A stretch of 64,000 nucleotides of DNA. Source: Sipunculus nudus (taxonomy: Eukaryota; Annelida; Sipuncula; Golfingiida; Sipunculidae). Positions within the stretch are counted from its first letter, which is position 1; each line of letters starts with the position of its first letter. The DNA is taken from NCBI GenBank assembly GCA_026874595.1, contig CM049313.1, positions 67,944,659-68,008,658 on the forward strand, given 5' to 3'. The translations under genes were made by a program, and so were the position numbers. This document shows positions 60,143 to 64,000 of the stretch, piece after piece. The notes below the pieces were generated by a model. The model worked only from the letters and a program-made list of their open reading frames with translations, did not search any database and was not told the origin of the DNA.

Positions 60143-60894
60143 TTATTTAATTATAACTATGACAGTGTTAAGCACTTTTTTCTATTTCTTTTGTATGGAA
60201 ATATATCTCCTTTATCAATAAATCATGGAAGCAGAAGCAGACAAATATTTCTTGGACAGGCCTTTGATCTGTGGTTTAACGGGCTACTTGAACTTTTCCT
60301 ACTAAGCGTCTAAAGACACGGTAGCGGCTATCACTTTAAGCCTGTCATTATTCCCAAGTTTAAATTTGTAACAAAACATCATATTTTTTAATCAGTTTTA
60401 AGCACTTTTAAAAAAATATCGAACAATGGCAATATTTACAAATTGTATCGCAATACGCTATATGCGAATCACCGTATCTTGACATACCGATATATCAATA
60501 ATATCGCGCTGCCCTATCATTCAGGTTCAACAAGATGTGTACTAATTTTCAGACTCGCCAAGTTTAATGTATCTATGAGGCAACTTATTTTGTTCTCTTC
60601 TTTTACAAAATATGTTGTCAGACTTTCCTTGTTTTTAGGGGGGGGGGGTTATTATTATTACATTGTTCGTGTTATGTCATCATGGAAGAAGAAGGCAACT
60701 GTCTCAACTTTTAAATTTTGAAATTAAATTGAATTTGCCTAGAGTGCTTTTCATCGGCTGTGTCTGGCAGTGTGCCTGTGTGACTTCGGTGTTGTATTCC
60801 ATCATACACCCTGATACCACTTTACCAGTATGATACAAAAAATCTTGGTCCTCCGAACTGGTCTCGATTGACTTTACACCACACCTGTATTCAC

Positions 60895-61379
60895 TTAAAG
60901 GGGCCCGATCACCTATCTGACTTAAGGTAATAACTATAAACTAAAGGTAATCCCTTGGAGCTTTTTATAAACACAGGCCAGTAAAACGTGGATATCACCG
61001 CACACAGACTGCTTCTTTTGTTAATACCAAAGTGTTTATAAGATTTGGGGGCCCGACAAAATGATAAAATAAAATTCAACAAGAGTATCTCATGGAAAGT
61101 CAGCTAAGCTAGAGCTTTGCATATGGCGTTCTGAAACAATTGACCCTTCAACCTTCGCATATATGCAGTCTTACACCTTAGGTTACATGTTTTCTCATTT
61201 GTCAAAATTGCTGTGTTTACAAACTGGTTATTGATAAAAAAAAGTCATACATCCTTCACGGAGGCGTTATAAGAACTTTTCATAACCAGAATTACCCTTA
61301 GATCATTAAAATAAACACAGAGGAAGCCACAATCATATATAGTCTTTTTTTCAAAATATAGGTGAATGGGCGCCTTTAA
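60895..61379 (+). mobile_element. TTAA-bounded MITE, 485 bp
   Basis: The left end TTAAAGGGGCCCGATCACCT and right end (reversed) TTAAAGGCGCCCATTCACCT are inverted repeats of about 22 bp, bounded by TTAA on both sides. TTAA targets and AGGG starts are usual for Kolobok and piggyBac-type elements. The interior carries no transposase. Similar single ends occur at 19213 and 54118. Confidence 0.7.
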
Positions 61380-61711
61380 ATCTCTATCGAATCCTGTTTT
61401 GCTTCCTCAAACCCCAAGTCCTGATTACACTCGTATTCAACTGCCTTTCGATAAGCATCGGTGAAACCACATTGGGAGGTATTTTCAACACCGAATTTTT
61501 CCGGATTTGAAAAAAAAATCTTACCTTCCTTGTTATAATACCCTGGTAAAGACAATGGTAGTACTGACCCAAGGAGACTGAAAGCCACACTCAAACATGT
61601 CACACTAACATCCACAAAGATATGTTAGTTGGTAGAGCCTGATAACGTGAGATACTTAATTATCTAGGGGTCGGTTGACAGGAATTCCAGGAAATGTTTA
61701 AAATAAATAAT

Positions 61712-62626
61712 TGTTACAGGTGCCCCTTTTGTTGTGTGCGGTGGTCTTACAGATGATTGTTTTATTGTGCACACGGATGTTCCATGTGTTGTTGGCATTT
61801 TGTTTGTGTGTCACGCATAACTCGTGTTGTAACGGCCTCGACTGGCCGGGTATTGCATTTTCAGTTTATCCGTACTAGTTGAACTGTCGTGGTCATGCTA
61901 GCTTGGGGCTTTCTCGCCTGGCCGAGCCGGGTCGGGCTCACGTATTGACCCTGGTATGTAGAGACACAGCGATGTTTTTCTAGATGATTCCTGTAACGCG
62001 TGTTTACTGTGTATTATGTTAGATTCCTTAGATTGTTCGAGATATAGAAGCTTCTCGGCTGGAGGTGAGAAATTTTAAATAGGGGGCTGTGTTTTAAAGC
62101 GGGAAAGAGGTGAGAGAATATTCCAGCGGACACGGAAGCAAGTTAGTCAGTGTGTGGGACCTATCCGATTATCCAGTAATTTCAGGGATTCTACTATTAC
62201 TAAGTCTATATAATTTAATGCTGCCTGCCTCAAGTTGACTTTCTAGATTGTTACAAGAGCTTTACTTGGACTGTTATTCTCCGAGAGAATTCGTGTAAAC
62301 TTTTCGCCAGGTTTATACATTTTAAAGGACTTATCGCTGTGACAGTTGTGGTATCCAGGTACTGTACACTTTATTTATATACTTGCATTTATTTACTCTT
62401 GTACTGTTGTTATACTGTGTAATCGTATTGATTTAGTGAATTGTAATGTTAGGCTTGTTTTGAGAATAAATTATAATTATTTGATAACAAAAAACACTGA
62501 CTTCTTTATTCATTCCCCTAGACATTTCACGCTGCCTAGTGTTACAGAATCTGATTTTTTTAATCTCCCTGACAAAATTTATGTTCATCACGCATACGTG
62601 ATCTGTTTATATTAGGTTATGAAACA
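61712..62626 (+). mobile_element. LTR-like element E (best-preserved solo LTR candidate)
   Basis: Plus-oriented copy of 915 bp from TGTTACAGGTGCCCC to GAAACA. The features in order are: a GC-rich block GCCTGGCCGAGCCGGGTCGG near 61920, a possible TATA box (TTTTAAATAGGGGG, about 62073), a pyrimidine-rich stretch, AATAAA at about 62465, and the conserved 3' segment ACTTCTTTATTCATTCCCCT. This order fits U3, R and U5 of a long terminal repeat. No second LTR or coding region in the same orientation lies near it. Confidence 0.5.
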
Positions 62627-62884
62627 TATTTAAATATTTCAGTCTGTTAAAAAAATCATAAAAAGTTAATTCAAGTTTATGTGAAACATAAATTATTCTT
62701 TTACATTGCGATGGTTACTTATCTTGATTCCACACGTACAAGGTATATCTATGGGCTACCTTATCCGTCAATGAAGTCAATATAAAACCGGAGTGGTAGG
62801 TATAGGACGTGTTTATAAACCAGGTGTATGCCGATCACGGGCGTAGAACAGCCCTTCTGTAATCTTGAGCCTGCCACACTAGGG

Positions 62885-63726
62885 CAGGGATGGGCAACGG
62901 CTAAACTACGTGGGGTAACTTGATGTGGTCCGCAAGCGCCCTCGCAAGCGATATCAATTTGTGCTCGAATCGAATTATGCCTTGGCAGGTGTGGCCGTTT
63001 TTAAATTGGAAGCTAAGATCAGTTGGATGAAGAATCCCTTTTCCATAATATTGAAGCATCCTCAAGTGATCTCCGGCTGTAATTAATTGACAATACTCTG
63101 GGGCAGTGTTTTGCGCTTCTCTCATGGCAGAAAATTAAATCAATTTGGTAAAGTTTCCAGAATAATGTGCGTATTCCTTGTTTTATTAAGCTTATATTTC
63201 AAACAAGCTTTCTCATGGAAGAGTGTAAACAATATTGAGTTGTTTCTATAAGACTCAGCATTGCACTCTGCTTTGAGTTTAACTTCAATAATCCTGTATC
63301 CTGCTTCTAACAAAATTGTACAGTATTGTTAACAATTTCATATATTCATTTAAAAATTTGAGAAACTGTTGAGTATCATTTATGCAGCAACACATTATAC
63401 ATTCATTTTTATCTTTCTATTTAATTCTTTAGTGTGCCAAAGAAATCAGCTATTTAAACAATACTTGTTTATCTATACAAAAATTACTTTTTTTATTGAG
63501 TAGATTTAGCTATATACCGACGCGGTCCGCTAGATATCTTACTGATGCTCCACTGTCTTAGTAATATATTTAACCCATACTTTATAGATAAAGCGTCTGA
63601 CTAAGCCCAGACCAACTGGGACCCGTCGGGCGCCGTCTAGATGGGATTGAAAAACTATCTGAGACCCGTCCATCTGGGATGACACCGTTCATGTGTCCCC
63701 CTTTGAGAATACGTTGCCCACCCCTG
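62885..63726 (+). mobile_element. hAT-superfamily MITE, 842 bp
   Basis: The termini CAGGGATGGGCAAC and GTTGCCCACCCCTG are inverted repeats of the standard hAT type (CAGGGGTGGGCAAC). The flanking octamers CACTAGGG (62877-62884) and CTCTTGGG (63727-63734) agree at 6 of 8 positions, consistent with an aged 8-bp target duplication. Minus-strand open frames of about 70 codons inside have no recognisable transposase motif. Confidence 0.8.
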
Positions 63727-64000
63727 CTCTTGGGCTACAACATGTGGGGCCCAATTTATCTTGCAAAATGTTGCTTCAAAAATGCTATTGAAACGACTCC
63801 TCTGTGGGTACAGTTCAAGGGCGTTGCGTAATACAGTCTCAGTCACCCAGAACCCCAAAGTCTCACTCTATTTGGGCACTATTGTCAATCATTCCTTTGT
63901 AAAATATGACACAACGGTCCTTGGAAGTTTATATTTTCATTATCATTTCTAACCATTAATATTACACGTAATTGCCTTTAAAAGTTGCTCTACAATACTG

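Larger units (their letters stand above)
58381..60515 (+). mobile_element. hAT-like element, copy 3, split by a tandem-array insertion
   Basis: The left half (58381 to about 58870) matches the first half of the copies at 3228 and 17883 (TTGCAATATATTGCG, then the GTTTATGCATATCAGTTT block). The right half (about 60150-60515) matches the second half (ATCATGGAAGCAGAAGCAG, CTTTGATCTGTGG, AAAGACACGGTAGCGGC, then CGATATATCAATAATATCGCGCTGCCC). Between them lies about 1.1-1.3 kb containing the GGTGGCGCCACC-type array annotated separately. A (TA)n tract of about 42 bp has expanded at 58480-58522. The array therefore arrived after the hAT-like element. Confidence 0.55.

Noticed and set aside
61376-61615. 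Signal-peptide-like frame with a GTAAGA donor
   Set aside because: There is no ATG in this frame, only GTG after an upstream stop, and its 3' end overlaps the end of a MITE. The donor may be accidental.

Overview
This is animal nuclear DNA: AT-rich, intron-scale spacing, no operons, long (TA)n and poly-G/C tracts, and many degenerate transposable elements. The window looks like a marine invertebrate, most probably a lophotrochozoan and perhaps a mollusc. I infer this from repeat style (tandem units ending in a run of GGACGGAC-type sequence followed by a TAGCTCA hairpin, and arrays carrying a GGTGGCGCCACC palindrome). The species cannot be fixed from the sequence alone.

The only cellular gene I can support well is a class A (rhodopsin-family) G-protein-coupled receptor on the minus strand. 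Its first coding exon (5832-6010) encodes the start codon, N-terminus and TM1. The next exon (1769-1859) encodes the first intracellular loop and TM2. Both have consensus splice sites and compatible phases, and the intron between them is about 4 kb. The rest of the receptor would lie beyond the left edge. A weak candidate exon of another gene is at 22822-22918 (minus).

Nearly everything else that can be recognised is repetitive. By region: 0-8 kb, the GPCR exons, a hAT-like element in the intron, and a SINE with target duplications. 10-12 kb, an LTR-like element, a 488-bp tandem duplication and a second tRNA-like SINE head. 13.4-14.2 kb, a broken reverse transcriptase fragment between inverted arms. 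15.5 kb, a degenerate tandem array. 17.9-18.7 kb, a second hAT-like copy. 21.3-23.7 kb, an LTR-like copy, a 101-bp duplication and a small inverted-repeat element. 27-30 kb, a large higher-order tandem array ending in a hairpin. 34.6-39.2 kb, two more palindrome-bearing arrays, an LTR-like copy and two inverted-repeat elements. 37.4 and 45.4 kb, an inverted pair of repeats with CRE-like sites and a conserved splice donor. 43.8-44.4 kb, an inverted-repeat element. 46.6-49.8 kb, a decayed L1-type LINE split by an insertion. 50.3-53.2 kb, a 1.7-kb inverted-repeat element and a GC-rich MITE. 54-58 kb, fragments of an endonuclease and a Cys-rich domain and a CpG-rich MITE. 58.4-60.5 kb, a hAT-like element with a tandem-array element inserted in it. 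60.9-63.7 kb, a TTAA-type MITE, a fourth LTR-like copy and a hAT MITE with an approximate 8-bp target duplication.

I found no convincing RNA gene, CRISPR array or intact transposase. The most unusual structure is the recurrence of one 12-bp palindrome in tandem arrays whose flanking sequence differs, two of which end in stem-loops.
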